Of a stretch of 64,000 nt of DNA, positions 1 through 8,223 are shown one piece after another (the first letter of the stretch is position 1; every line of letters begins with the position of its first letter). Source of the stretch: JASGDN01 sp049840815 (GTDB lineage Bacteria; Chloroflexota; Chloroflexia; Thermomicrobiales; UBA6265); assembly GCA_049840815.1 (NCBI GenBank), contig JASGJI010000005.1, forward strand, positions 62,001 to 126,000, read 5' to 3'. The translations under genes and the position numbers were made by a program. The notes under the pieces are model-generated. The model made no database searches. It was not told the origin of the DNA and saw only the letters and a program-made list of their open reading frames with translations.

Positions 1-934
1 ACACGGCCTGCACCGAGGTGATGGAGCCGGTCTTGGTGGAGGTGATGCGCTCCTGGAGCTGCCCCATCTCACTGGCCAGGGTCGGCTGGTAGCCCACGGC
101 GCTCGGCATACGACCGAGAAGCGCGGAGACCTCGGAACCCGCCTGCACGAAGCGGAAGATGTTGTCGATGAAGACGAGGACGTCGCGCCCTTCGTCGCGG
201 AAGTACTCCGCCATCGTCAGGCCGGTGAGGGCCACGCGGAGGCGGGCTCCCGGCGGCTCGTTCATCTGGCCGAAGACCAGCGCCGTCTGATCGCGAACGC
301 CGGACTCTTCCAGCTCACCCCAGAGGGCCGTGCCCTCGCGGGTGCGCTCGCCCACGCCGCAGAAGACGGAATAGCCGCCGAACTCGGCCGCGATGTTGCG
401 GATGAGCTCGGTGATGACCACCGTCTTGCCGACGCCGGCGCCACCGAAGACGCCGATCTTGCCACCGCGGGTGAACGGGGCGATGAGGTCGATGACCTTG
501 GAACCGGTCTCGAGCACTTCGACCTTGGTCGACTGCTCATCGAAGGCCGGGGCGTCGGTGTGGATCGGGCGGTACTCGGCCGCCTCCACCGGGCCACGCT
601 CGTCGATGGCGTCGCCGGTCACATTGAACATGCGGCCGAGCGTCGCCGGACCGACCGGCACCGCGATCGCCTTGCCGGTGTCCTTCGCATCCTGACCGCG
701 GCGGAGGCCATCGGTCGTGCTCATGGCGACGGCGCGAACGCGGTCGTTGCCGAGGTGGATCTGGACTTCGAGCACGAGCGTGGAGCCATCCGGCAGGGTC
801 GTCTCGATGGCGTTGTAGATCTCCGGAAGCTGATCCGGCGGGAACTCGATGTCGACGACGACGCCGGTGACCTGAACGATCTTCCCGGTGGCGCCGCCCG
901 TCTTGGTTTCGGGAGCAACTGCGGCTGCAGCCAT
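1..934 (-). CDS. atpD: F1Fo ATP synthase subunit beta (partial, C-terminus outside window)
   Basis: Catalytic beta subunit of F1, which makes ATP from ADP and phosphate on the cytoplasmic side of the membrane. The 311 codons present begin at the ATG at 934 and run off the window edge, so roughly the last third is missing. The beta-type P-loop GGAGVGKT lies at residues 164-171, followed by the typical GVGERTREG and 'NEPPGARLRVALTG' regions and the Walker B segment VLVFIDNIFR. It is the last visible gene of the operon; atpC (epsilon) would be expected next. The 87-base gap to atpG holds a perfect hairpin (970-994). Confidence 0.97.
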   Translation of the reverse strand, partial: MAAAAVAPETKTGGATGKIVQVTGVVVDIEFPPDQLPEIYNAIETTLPDGSTLVLEVQIHLGNDRVRAVAMSTTDGLRRGQDAKDTGKAIAVPVGPATLGRMFNVTGDAIDERGPVEAAEYRPIHTDAPAFDEQSTKVEVLETGSKVIDLIAPFTRGGKIGVFGGAGVGKTVVITELIRNIAAEFGGYSVFCGVGERTREGTALWGELEESGVRDQTALVFGQMNEPPGARLRVALTGLTMAEYFRDEGRDVLVFIDNIFRFVQAGSEVSALLGRMPSAVGYQPTLASEMGQLQERITSTKTGSITSVQAV

Positions 935-969
935 GGTGCGTGCCTCGCTTCGTAAAGGGTCTTGTTCAG

Positions 970-994
970 GTCACCGGCGACGGTCGCCGGTGAC
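970..994. other. Hairpin in the atpG-atpD intergenic gap
   Basis: Perfect 11-bp inverted repeat (GTCACCGGCGA / TCGCCGGTGAC) with a 3-nt loop, between the atpG stop and the atpD start. No T-run follows on the minus strand, so it is more likely an mRNA-stability or processing element than a full terminator. Function is inferred. Confidence 0.6.
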
Positions 995-1021
995 AGACTG
1001 CTGGCCGTTCGGCAGGAGCCG

Positions 1022-1900
1022 CTACTCGACGCGGAAGGCGTTGGCGCCCGCCGCGATCTCGGCGACTTCGTTGGTGATCTGAGCCTGGCGCGCCTTGTTC
1101 AACGCGAGCTGGAGATCGGACGTGAGCTCCTTCGCGTTGTCGGTCGCGTTGCGCATGGCCACCATCTGCGCCGAGTAGAACGAGGCAACGTTGTCGAGCA
1201 CTGTCTGGTAGACAAGGCCCTCCACGTAGCGCGGAAGGATGCCGTTCAGCACCTCCTCCGGGCTCGGCTCGAAGATGTAGTCCTCGGTCGTGCCGCTCTG
1301 CTCGGGCCGCACGATGGGCAGCAACTGGATCTGCTCCGGCCGCTGCACCAGCGTGTTGATGAACTTCGAATAGATCAGGTGGACCGCATCGACGTTCCCC
1401 TTCAGGAACTCGTCGATCGCGATCTGGGTCGCTGGCCGAATGTCATCCAGCCCCGGCGCATCGCCGAGTCCCTGGAACTCCGCGATCACGTTCTGCTTCG
1501 TGCGTGCGCAGAACTGGATGCCCTTCTTGCCGATCGCGATCACTTCCACATCCACCCCGGCGGCCTTCTGCTCGCGCAGATAGAGGCCGACGCGGCGAAC
1601 GATGTTGGCGGTGAGCGCGCCCGACAGGCCACGATCCGGCGTCACGAGGATCAAGGCCGTGGACTTGATCTCATCGCGTGCCTGGAGCAACGGAAACGCC
1701 TTCAGCTGCTCCGGATCGCTCTGCGCCGCCGCCAGATCGCCAAGCACCTGGCTCAGCCGCTCGTAATACGGGCGGCTGCGGGTCACACGGTCCTGGGCGC
1801 GGCGCATCTTGGATGCGGCCACCATCTCCAGGGCGCGCGTGATCTGCGACATGTTCTTGACGCTGCGAATGCGGCGACGAATTTCACGTGGGCTTGGCAT
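1022..1900 (-). CDS. atpG: F1Fo ATP synthase subunit gamma
   Basis: Central rotor shaft of F1, coupling c-ring rotation to conformational change in alpha3beta3. The 292-aa length is normal. The N-terminus carries the family pattern of an Arg-rich helix followed by 'SQITRALEMVAASKM', and the C-terminus carries the 'MRNATDNAKEL' helix with 'ARQAQITNEVAEI'. The ATG start is at 1900. It lies 19 bases after atpA and is co-oriented with the rest of the operon. No anomaly seen. Confidence 0.97.
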   Translation of the reverse strand: MPSPREIRRRIRSVKNMSQITRALEMVAASKMRRAQDRVTRSRPYYERLSQVLGDLAAAQSDPEQLKAFPLLQARDEIKSTALILVTPDRGLSGALTANIVRRVGLYLREQKAAGVDVEVIAIGKKGIQFCARTKQNVIAEFQGLGDAPGLDDIRPATQIAIDEFLKGNVDAVHLIYSKFINTLVQRPEQIQLLPIVRPEQSGTTEDYIFEPSPEEVLNGILPRYVEGLVYQTVLDNVASFYSAQMVAMRNATDNAKELTSDLQLALNKARQAQITNEVAEIAAGANAFRVE

Positions 1901-1919
1901 GTCGCCTCATCCTCTCGTG

Positions 1920-3467
1920 TTAGTCGGCCGCGGTCGCGCTGGAGGCGCTGCTGCCATAATTGTTGGTCGCCTTGAAGTCCTTGGTGGCCTTCGTCAGCGC
2001 GGCAACGATGTCGTCGGTCAGCGCCTTCTCGGTCTTGATCTGCTCCAGCAGGCCCGCGTGCGACGTGGTCAGGTACTCCAGGTACCCGGCCTCGAACTCG
2101 CGGATCTGGTCGACGCGCACATCGTCCAGCTGGCCGGCCGAACCAGCCCACAGGATCGCAACCTGCTGCTCCACCGGGAGCGGGTTGTACTGCGGCTGCT
2201 TCAGGACCTCGGTCATCCGCTGGCCGCGCTCGATCTGGCGGCGCGTGGACGGATCGAGGTCGCTGGTGCCGAACTGCGCGAACGCGGCGAGCGAGCGGTA
2301 GTTCGCCATGTCGAGGCGGAGGCTACCGGCAACCGAGCGCATGGCCTTGATCTGGGCCGAGCCACCGACGCGGGACACCGAGAGACCGGTGTTGATGGCC
2401 GGGCGGATACCACCATAGAAAAGGTCGGTTTCCAGGAAGATCTGGCCGTCGGTGATGGAAATGACGTTCGTCGGGATGTAGGCCGAGATGTCGCCGGCCT
2501 GCGTCTCGATGATCGGCAGCGAGGTCAGCGACCCACCACCCAGCGCCTCATTCATGCGCGCGGAGCGCTCCAGCAGGCGGGAGTGGAGGTAGAAGACATC
2601 GCCCGGATACGCCTCGCGTCCCGGCGGGCGGCGCACCAGCAGCGACACCTGGCGATAGGCCTGCGCCTGCTTCGTCAGGTCGTCGTAGATGATGAGCGCG
2701 TCGCGGCCGGTCTCCATGAACTCCTCGCCCATCGCGGTGCCGGAGAACGGCGCGATGTACTGGAGGGCGGCAGGATCGGACGCGGAGGCGACGACGACGA
2801 TGGTGTGCTTCATCGCGTCGTGCTCTTCGAGGATGCGGACGATCTGCGCGACCTGGGCGCGCTTCTGTCCGACGGCGACATAGATGCAAAGCACACCGCT
2901 GTCGCGCTGGTTGATGATCGAGTCAATGCCGATGGTGGTCTTGCCGGTCTGACGGTCACCGAGGATCAGCTGGCGCTGGCCACGACCGATGGCGGTCATG
3001 GCATCGATGGCCTTGATGCCGGTCTGGAGCGCCGTCTTCACGTCCTGGCGCTGGATAACGCCCGGCGCGATGCGCTCGATGTCGCGGGCCTTGTCCGTGA
3101 CGATCGGGCCCTTGCCGTCGATCGGCTGCCCCAGGGCGTCCACCACGCGGCCGAGGAGGGCATCGCCCACCGGGACCGACGCGATCTTGCCCGTGGTGCG
3201 GACCTCGTCGCCTTCTTCAATGGAGGTGTAGTCACCGAAGACGATGACGGCCACCGTGTCCTCGCCGAGGTTCAGGGCGAGACCCTGGGTGCCGCTCTTG
3301 GTGAACTCCACGAGCTCACTGGCCATTACCTGGGTAAGGCCGTAAACCGTGGCAACACCGTCACCGATACCGATGACGGTTCCGACGTTGGTAATGGTTG
3401 CCTGATCTGAGAATCCCTGGATCTGCTGCTTGAGCAGATCACTGATCTCGGTCGCGCGTACCGCCAT
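1920..3467 (-). CDS. atpA: F1Fo ATP synthase subunit alpha
   Basis: Non-catalytic nucleotide-binding subunit of F1. It is 515 aa, near the family norm of about 500-515. The P-loop GDRQTGKT is at residues 170-177, and the alpha signature region 'PAINTGLSVSRVGGSAQ' lies near residue 360. The N-terminal helix 'EISDLLKQQIQGF' matches the alpha-delta contact. The ATG at 3467 is chosen. A 197-base spacer separates it from atpH, which is longer than usual within atp operons and contains no recognisable gene. Confidence 0.97.
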   Translation of the reverse strand: MAVRATEISDLLKQQIQGFSDQATITNVGTVIGIGDGVATVYGLTQVMASELVEFTKSGTQGLALNLGEDTVAVIVFGDYTSIEEGDEVRTTGKIASVPVGDALLGRVVDALGQPIDGKGPIVTDKARDIERIAPGVIQRQDVKTALQTGIKAIDAMTAIGRGQRQLILGDRQTGKTTIGIDSIINQRDSGVLCIYVAVGQKRAQVAQIVRILEEHDAMKHTIVVVASASDPAALQYIAPFSGTAMGEEFMETGRDALIIYDDLTKQAQAYRQVSLLVRRPPGREAYPGDVFYLHSRLLERSARMNEALGGGSLTSLPIIETQAGDISAYIPTNVISITDGQIFLETDLFYGGIRPAINTGLSVSRVGGSAQIKAMRSVAGSLRLDMANYRSLAAFAQFGTSDLDPSTRRQIERGQRMTEVLKQPQYNPLPVEQQVAILWAGSAGQLDDVRVDQIREFEAGYLEYLTTSHAGLLEQIKTEKALTDDIVAALTKATKDFKATNNYGSSASSATAAD

Positions 3468-3664
3468 GATCGCTCCGTTCTTCCGCGGCGACAGTGCCGC
3501 GCCGCGCGGTCCTGCTCGTTGCCGTGGATGGTGGATGGTTGCCGTGTGTCGTCCCGAACTGGTGTGTGTCTGCCGTACGGAAGGCCGGGACGACCTCCTG
3601 GCTCCGCACCAGCCTCCGGTCGCGGACTCCCCGCGCAGCCGGACCCCTGTCGCCTGGACCGGGA

Positions 3665-4195
3665 TCAGGCCGCGATGAGGCGTGCCCGCAGGTTCCGCAG
3701 CTGGTTGATGACGCTTCCATCGATCAACTGGTCACCGATGCGCGCGACGATGCCCCCGATGATCTCGGGATCGACCGTCATGCGCAATTGCACATCCTTG
3801 CCCAGCAGCTGCTTGAGCTGCTGGCTGACGAAGGCCTGCCCGGCATCATCCAGCGGGTCGGCGGTGGTGATATCCACCCGCGCGATCCCCTTGGAGGCCA
3901 GATACGCCTCGTCCACGAGCGCGGCCACATCCGGCAGGATGGCGACCTTGCGCCGCTCGATGAGCATCTTCACCAGATTCAGCGCCTCCGGATGCAACTC
4001 CGGAAGCACCTTTTCGACGACGGAGAGCTTGTCGCTATTGCTGATGTTTGGATTGGCGAAGAATCCACCCGCATCGGGGCCAATGACCAGGTCGGCAAGG
4101 CCGTCCAGGTCACGCTGCCAACGATCGAAGCTACCTTCGTCCGTTGCCAACTCGATGACCGCCTGTGCGTAGCGTATCGCCGAACCGCTCGCCAT
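3665..4195 (-). CDS. atpH: F1Fo ATP synthase subunit delta
   Basis: Peripheral-stalk subunit joining the top of F1 to the b dimer. It is 176 aa with a normal OSCP/delta layout: N-terminal six-helix region beginning 'GSAIRYAQAVIELA', and the C-terminal signature 'VDPEIIGGIVARIGDQLIDGS'. The latter is the conserved delta motif (G-G-x-x-x-x-x-G-x-x-x-x-D-x-S). ATG start at 4195. It follows atpF after 104 bases and precedes atpA. Confidence 0.95.
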   Translation of the reverse strand: MASGSAIRYAQAVIELATDEGSFDRWQRDLDGLADLVIGPDAGGFFANPNISNSDKLSVVEKVLPELHPEALNLVKMLIERRKVAILPDVAALVDEAYLASKGIARVDITTADPLDDAGQAFVSQQLKQLLGKDVQLRMTVDPEIIGGIVARIGDQLIDGSVINQLRNLRARLIAA

Positions 4196-4299
4196 CGCTC
4201 GTTCCCTCGTCTCTCACCGTTCAGTACGCAGGAGGCAAAAGGCAGTTGGCCGAGTAGTCGTGGTGATCGCCTCGTCCCTCCTGCCTTCTGCTTACCTCG

Positions 4300-4800
4300 C
4301 TAGTTCTGGGACACGCGGGAAGCATCGGCTAAGGTTGCTTCGATCAACTGGGCCTGAGCCTTCGGATCGAGCTCCTTGCGCACGATCTTGCCGGCTGCGA
4401 GCACGGCCAGATCGCCGACTTCCTTGCGAAGCGTGATTCGCGCTTCTTCGGTCTGCTGACGCAGCGTGTCTTCCGCCCGCTTGAGGTATTCCTCTTGCTG
4501 AACGGCCGCTTCCTCGCGCGCCTTCGCAATCAATTGCTCGCTCGTGGTGCGGGCAGAAGCCACAATCTCCTGGGCCTCGCGCCGCGCCTGAAGCAGAGCA
4601 TCCTCGTTGCGCGCCTGGGTTTCCTTGAGCTCGGACTGCATCCGCTCGGCAGAGGCCATGCTCTCCCGAATCCGCTCCGCCCGCTGATCGAGCACCCGCA
4701 CGATGGGGCCGACCGCAAAGCGCCAGAGCAGATAGATGAAGACGAGGAAGGCGACCAGCTGGACGGCAAGCTGCCATCCGTTGATACCCAACTTGTCCAT
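4300..4800 (-). CDS. atpF: F1Fo ATP synthase subunit b
   Basis: Peripheral-stalk subunit of Fo. It is 166 aa, with a single N-terminal membrane helix at roughly residues 9-30 (rich in Leu/Val/Phe, ending 'WRFAVGPI'). A long charged, Ala/Glu/Arg-rich coiled-coil helix follows, with 'RREAQEIVASART' in its middle, as in all b subunits. ATG start at 4800. Only one b gene is present, so a homodimeric stalk is expected. Confidence 0.95.
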   Translation of the reverse strand: MDKLGINGWQLAVQLVAFLVFIYLLWRFAVGPIVRVLDQRAERIRESMASAERMQSELKETQARNEDALLQARREAQEIVASARTTSEQLIAKAREEAAVQQEEYLKRAEDTLRQQTEEARITLRKEVGDLAVLAAGKIVRKELDPKAQAQLIEATLADASRVSQN

Positions 4801-4925
4801 GGTCGGCCTACCCTCCGTTCACACCCATCATCGTCACCGGAATCCGAAACGCATCGCGCCCGGACGCCGAATCCGGGCCGGCGCCCGACGCCGCATGAGC
4901 GCGCCGGGCTGACCAGCCAGCAGGA

Positions 4926-5168
4926 CTAGACGAAGGCGATGATGATGGCGATAACGAAGGCGTAGATCGCGACGGCCTCGGCAAGCGCCGCACCGATGAT
5001 CATGGTCGTCCGGATTTCGCCCGCGGCCTCAGGATTGCGGCCGATGGACTCCACCGCGCCCTTCACGGCGAGACCAATACCCAGCGCCGGGCCAAGACCG
5101 CCAACGCCGATCGCGATCGCGGCACCGATATAACGAGCCGCAGCAACGTCTGTAAGTCCGTCCAACAT
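4926..5168 (-). CDS. atpE: F1Fo ATP synthase subunit c (proton-type)
   Basis: Rotor-ring proteolipid of Fo: 80 aa, two membrane helices joined by the polar loop 'GRNPEA'. The ion-carrying carboxylate is Glu64 in helix 2. The positions that bind Na+ in sodium-type rings (Gln in helix 1 and the Ser/Thr after the Glu) are Ile31 and Ala65 here, so the ring should carry H+. This deduction comes from family alignment. An AGGAG-type ribosome site precedes the ATG at 5168. Gene order B-E-F is canonical. Confidence 0.96.
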   Translation of the reverse strand: MLDGLTDVAAARYIGAAIAIGVGGLGPALGIGLAVKGAVESIGRNPEAAGEIRTTMIIGAALAEAVAIYAFVIAIIIAFV

Positions 5169-5340
5169 CCGAGAAACTCCTCCTGCTGGCGCCAGCCCGC
5201 TGTGTCGTCACACGAGACGGCCCCATTGCCGTGGTTCAAGACGACCCGCGCCGTCTCGCCTACTGATACGAACACGAAGTTGATTTTCGAGACCGGCATG
5301 CACGTCGTGCGGCGCGCATGCCGGATATCTCGCAAGGGAA

Positions 5341-6348
5341 TTAGTCGCCCGCGCCGGACGCCGCAACCTTCGGATGATCCGAAGCCGCGTCGTGGCCGTG
5401 GCTGTGGTCTTCGGCATGCTCGTCGCCATGAGCGTCGGCAGCGGCCAGCGTGATGTAGATCGTCGTCAGGAGCGCGAAGACGAGCGCCTGAATCGTACCG
5501 AACATCACTTCGAGGAAGAGGAAGATCACCGGGAAGAGGAAGGGAATGATGGCGATCTTGATGGCAGCGGCCATCGCGTACATGACGCCCAGGAGCACTT
5601 CACCCGCGAACACGTTTCCGAAGAGTCGTGCGGAGAGCGAAAGAATGCGCGAGAGCTCGGAGATGACCTCGATCGGGAAGATGAAGGGCGGGTTGGCCAT
5701 GTGCTTGATGCGGCCACGCACGCCGTGCGCCTTGATGCCGTAGATCTGCACCATCGTGAAGGTGAGCAACGAAAGCGCGAGGGTCATGTTCAGGTCGGCG
5801 GTCGGGGCGCGGAAGAAGGGAACGAGCACCTCGTGCGTCGCCTCGTGATCCTCCGTCAGGGCGTGTTCACCCTCGGCGGTAGCACCGGAATCCGTGCCCT
5901 CGTGATCGGTGCCCGTGGTCGCGGCGACGGCAGTCGCGTCCGCGACAACATGCTCGTCGGCGCCATGCTCGGCAGCCGGCGTGGCAACGACGGTGGTTTC
6001 GGCATGCTCCTCGGATTCCTCACGGTAGACACCAATGGTGCCCATGCCCGGAAGGAGACCAGAGAAGTTCGAAAAGATGATGAAGATGAAGATGCCGGAA
6101 ACCAGCGGAAGCACCGTGCGGCCGAACTTGCGGCCCGCAGCGCCTTCAACGAGTCCCATGATGAACTCGACGATCATCTCGATCAGGCCCTGGCCTCGGC
6201 CAGGAACGGCCTGCGCCTTGCGGGCGACCACCGAGAAGACCAGCAGCACCACCGCCATGACGATGAACATCGTCAACATCGAATTGGTGACCGGAATCGG
6301 GCCGATGTGAAAGAGCGTTTCCGCTGCCAGCGAAATATGCAGTTCCAT
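5341..6348 (-). CDS. atpB: F1Fo ATP synthase subunit a with acidic His-rich insert and His-rich tail
   Basis: Stator channel subunit of Fo. I place the start at the ATG at 6348 (335 aa); an upstream in-frame ATG at 6432 adds an unconserved 28 residues. The essential channel Arg is R241 in 'SARLFGNVFAGE', and 'PTADLNMTLALS' marks the helix after the external loop. Two features are unusual. Residues about 110-172 are an extra acidic, Ala/Thr/His/Glu-rich insert in the loop after 'NFSGLLPG'. The C-terminal 30 residues carry six His (307, 311, 315, 317, 319, 325) among Asp and Glu. In E. coli topology the loop faces outside and the tail faces the cytoplasm; applying that here is inference. Confidence 0.95.
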   Translation of the reverse strand: MELHISLAAETLFHIGPIPVTNSMLTMFIVMAVVLLVFSVVARKAQAVPGRGQGLIEMIVEFIMGLVEGAAGRKFGRTVLPLVSGIFIFIIFSNFSGLLPGMGTIGVYREESEEHAETTVVATPAAEHGADEHVVADATAVAATTGTDHEGTDSGATAEGEHALTEDHEATHEVLVPFFRAPTADLNMTLALSLLTFTMVQIYGIKAHGVRGRIKHMANPPFIFPIEVISELSRILSLSARLFGNVFAGEVLLGVMYAMAAAIKIAIIPFLFPVIFLFLEVMFGTIQALVFALLTTIYITLAAADAHGDEHAEDHSHGHDAASDHPKVAASGAGD

Positions 6349-6468
6349 GTGTCCGGCGCTACTCCTCACCCTCGGCGTCGCGAGTCTGGGCTCTTCGGGA
6401 ACACCCGTGGTTCCCGCCATGTCGATGCGCACATCGGCTCACCTGAACGGGAGTCCGATGTAACCTGG

Positions 6469-6729
6469 TCACGTCAACGGCTCTTTGGGAGATTTCCGGG
6501 ATGGAGCATGTCGTTCGATCGCGCGAGCGAGTGGTCCAGCCGACCCCTTCTTCGCTCCCAGCTTGGTCAACTCGTAGAGTTGATACCCCGCCGCGATCAA
6601 CCCGATCCCCACCCCGACGAGCAGGAGGACTGGCGCCGTTCCCAGAAAACGATCCAGGAAGATGCCACCCACAATAAAAACGACCAGCGATGCAACGATC
6701 GAACATCCAAGACCGGACGCGACTCCCAT
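6469..6729 (-). CDS. atpZ: AtpZ/AtpI-like accessory protein of ATP synthase
   Basis: Small membrane protein heading the atp operon. The AtpZ/I-type core runs 'GVASGLGCSIVASLVVFIVGG' then 'LDRFLGTAPVLLLVGVGIG' and 'YELTKL', giving two membrane helices. In other bacteria such proteins help assemble the c-ring or form a Mg2+/Ca2+ path with AtpI. From the ATG at 6729 it is 86 aa, typical for the family. A GTG at 6834 would add 35 residues with no family character and would leave only about 11 bases of leader after the predicted start site. The tail is basic (KSPKEPLT). Confidence 0.8.
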   Translation of the reverse strand: MGVASGLGCSIVASLVVFIVGGIFLDRFLGTAPVLLLVGVGIGLIAAGYQLYELTKLGAKKGSAGPLARAIERHAPSRKSPKEPLT

Positions 6730-6851
6730 CGTGCCGAGCTCTTTGCTATCGATCGGTGATTCCGGTCGCTCGGAGGTCAAGAAACCCCACCCCTGCTGCC
6801 TGTCCGATGGTAGCACACGCCATCGTATCCCCACCAGACATCCGTGTCCGG

Positions 6852-6882
6852 AGTATACCAGAGCTTGTGACCGAAATCACAA
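6852..6882 (-). promoter_or_regulatory. atp operon promoter: extended -10 overlapped by CRP/FNR-type palindrome
   Basis: On the minus strand an extended -10 (TGG-TATACT) occupies 6860-6852. Upstream of it, 6865-6882 is TTGTGA-CCGAAA-TCACAA, a perfect match to the TGTGA-N6-TCACA site of CRP/FNR-family regulators, lying over the -35 position. That placement suggests repression, or activation from a close position. The match is seen directly; the regulator is inferred. Confidence 0.6.
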
Positions 6883-6976
6883 ACCGTCGTGAACCTGGCA
6901 CAATCCGTTGCGCCGATTATGGCATTCCTGCCCGATCACGCCCACCCCGAACTAACGATCGAGCCATTCGCCGTGG

Positions 6977-7987
6977 CTACACGTGCCCCAGCACGAACCC
7001 ATCGCGGTATGGATCGGCAGGATCGAACAGCAACTGGCTCATACCGACCAACGAGCCGCGCCCGGAGATCTCGACAATCACGGAGGGCAACTCGCCGACC
7101 ATATCCGACATCACGATCCGGCCAGAGAAGGTCGAGCCGATGATGCTCTCGTTGAAGAACGTGTCGCCAATCCCCATCTGGCCATCGTTCGCCAGGCAGG
7201 CCAGCTGCGCGGCGGTCCCGGTCCCGCAGGGAGAGCGATCGATGATGCCTCCCGCGTAGATCGTGGCCGATCGCACGCTGTACTCGTCCTCCGGCGAGGG
7301 CTCGACAATGATCGTCCCAGTGAGGCCAGCCATCGCATCGTCCACCGGATGCACAACGTCGACGCGATTGGAGACCGCCTGCCGAATGGCGACGCCAGCA
7401 TCGGACAAGGCTTCCGCATTCGCCACCGTGATTGACAGCCCAAGGTCCTTCGCCTTCACGATGGCGTAGAACGCTCCCCCAAAGGCCACATCGACCATGA
7501 CCGGCTGCCCCTGGAACTCGATTTCGAGGTCCTTGTGGAGTCGGAACGACGGAATGTTCCGGAACCGCACGTCGAGCACGCGCCCCTCATCCACGCTGGC
7601 ACGCGCCTGCACGTTGCCAACGATGGTTTCGTAGCGAATGCGCACTTCGGGACCATCCGCCGGCACCGCACCGGTCTCGATCAATGCCGTCGTCAGCGCG
7701 ATCAGGCCATGCCCGCTCAGGGTGCCATATCCGCCCGCCGTCATGAAGATGACGCCGTAATCCGCCTCCGGATCGACCGGACGCAACAGGAGCGCCCCGG
7801 TCAACGAGGCGTGACCGCGAGGTTCCAGCAGCAGCTTCCGCCGCAGGTGATCGTGATTCGTTCGCAGGTCGTTCAGCCGATCGCGGATCGTGTTCCCGCG
7901 CAATCGGGGCAACCCGTGCGTCAGGATACGAAGATGCTGGCCGCCCGCATGGGCGTCGATCGTGGTCAGAACGGGGTCAGAGCGCAT
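6977..7987 (-). CDS. Proline racemase family enzyme (hydroxyproline epimerase/dehydratase type)
   Basis: A 336-aa PLP-independent enzyme of the proline racemase fold. The N-terminus has 'DAHAGGQHLRI'. The first catalytic thiol position is Ser ('TLSGHG'), whereas the second is Cys in 'SPCGTGTAA'. In this family Cys/Cys pairs are proline racemases or 4-hydroxyproline epimerases, Thr/Cys pairs are trans-3-hydroxyproline dehydratases, and Ser/Cys pairs can be either epimerase or dehydratase. I therefore do not assign one reaction. ATG at 7987 follows GGGGGGAC. The neighbour upstream on the same strand is unrelated, and the atp promoter lies just past its stop codon. Confidence 0.88.
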   Translation of the reverse strand: MRSDPVLTTIDAHAGGQHLRILTHGLPRLRGNTIRDRLNDLRTNHDHLRRKLLLEPRGHASLTGALLLRPVDPEADYGVIFMTAGGYGTLSGHGLIALTTALIETGAVPADGPEVRIRYETIVGNVQARASVDEGRVLDVRFRNIPSFRLHKDLEIEFQGQPVMVDVAFGGAFYAIVKAKDLGLSITVANAEALSDAGVAIRQAVSNRVDVVHPVDDAMAGLTGTIIVEPSPEDEYSVRSATIYAGGIIDRSPCGTGTAAQLACLANDGQMGIGDTFFNESIIGSTFSGRIVMSDMVGELPSVIVEISGRGSLVGMSQLLFDPADPYRDGFVLGHV

Positions 7988-8223
7988 GTGTCCCCCCTCG
8001 GAGTGCTGGGTGCAGTCGTCTTCGCAGGAGAGCAGGAACCGCCAGCAGGCGGGCGCGGCAGATTCGCGCGTGGATCAGTCCAGTCGTCCTCACCCGACCG
8101 GGAGACCGCACGAAAACGCACGGCAGGGTCCGCCCCATCCCAGGGCGTGCCCGCTCGGTAGGATACCGCGCGTTTGAACGGATCACCGCCAGCGCTGGAC
8201 GTTCACCCCAGTCACTCCGAACC

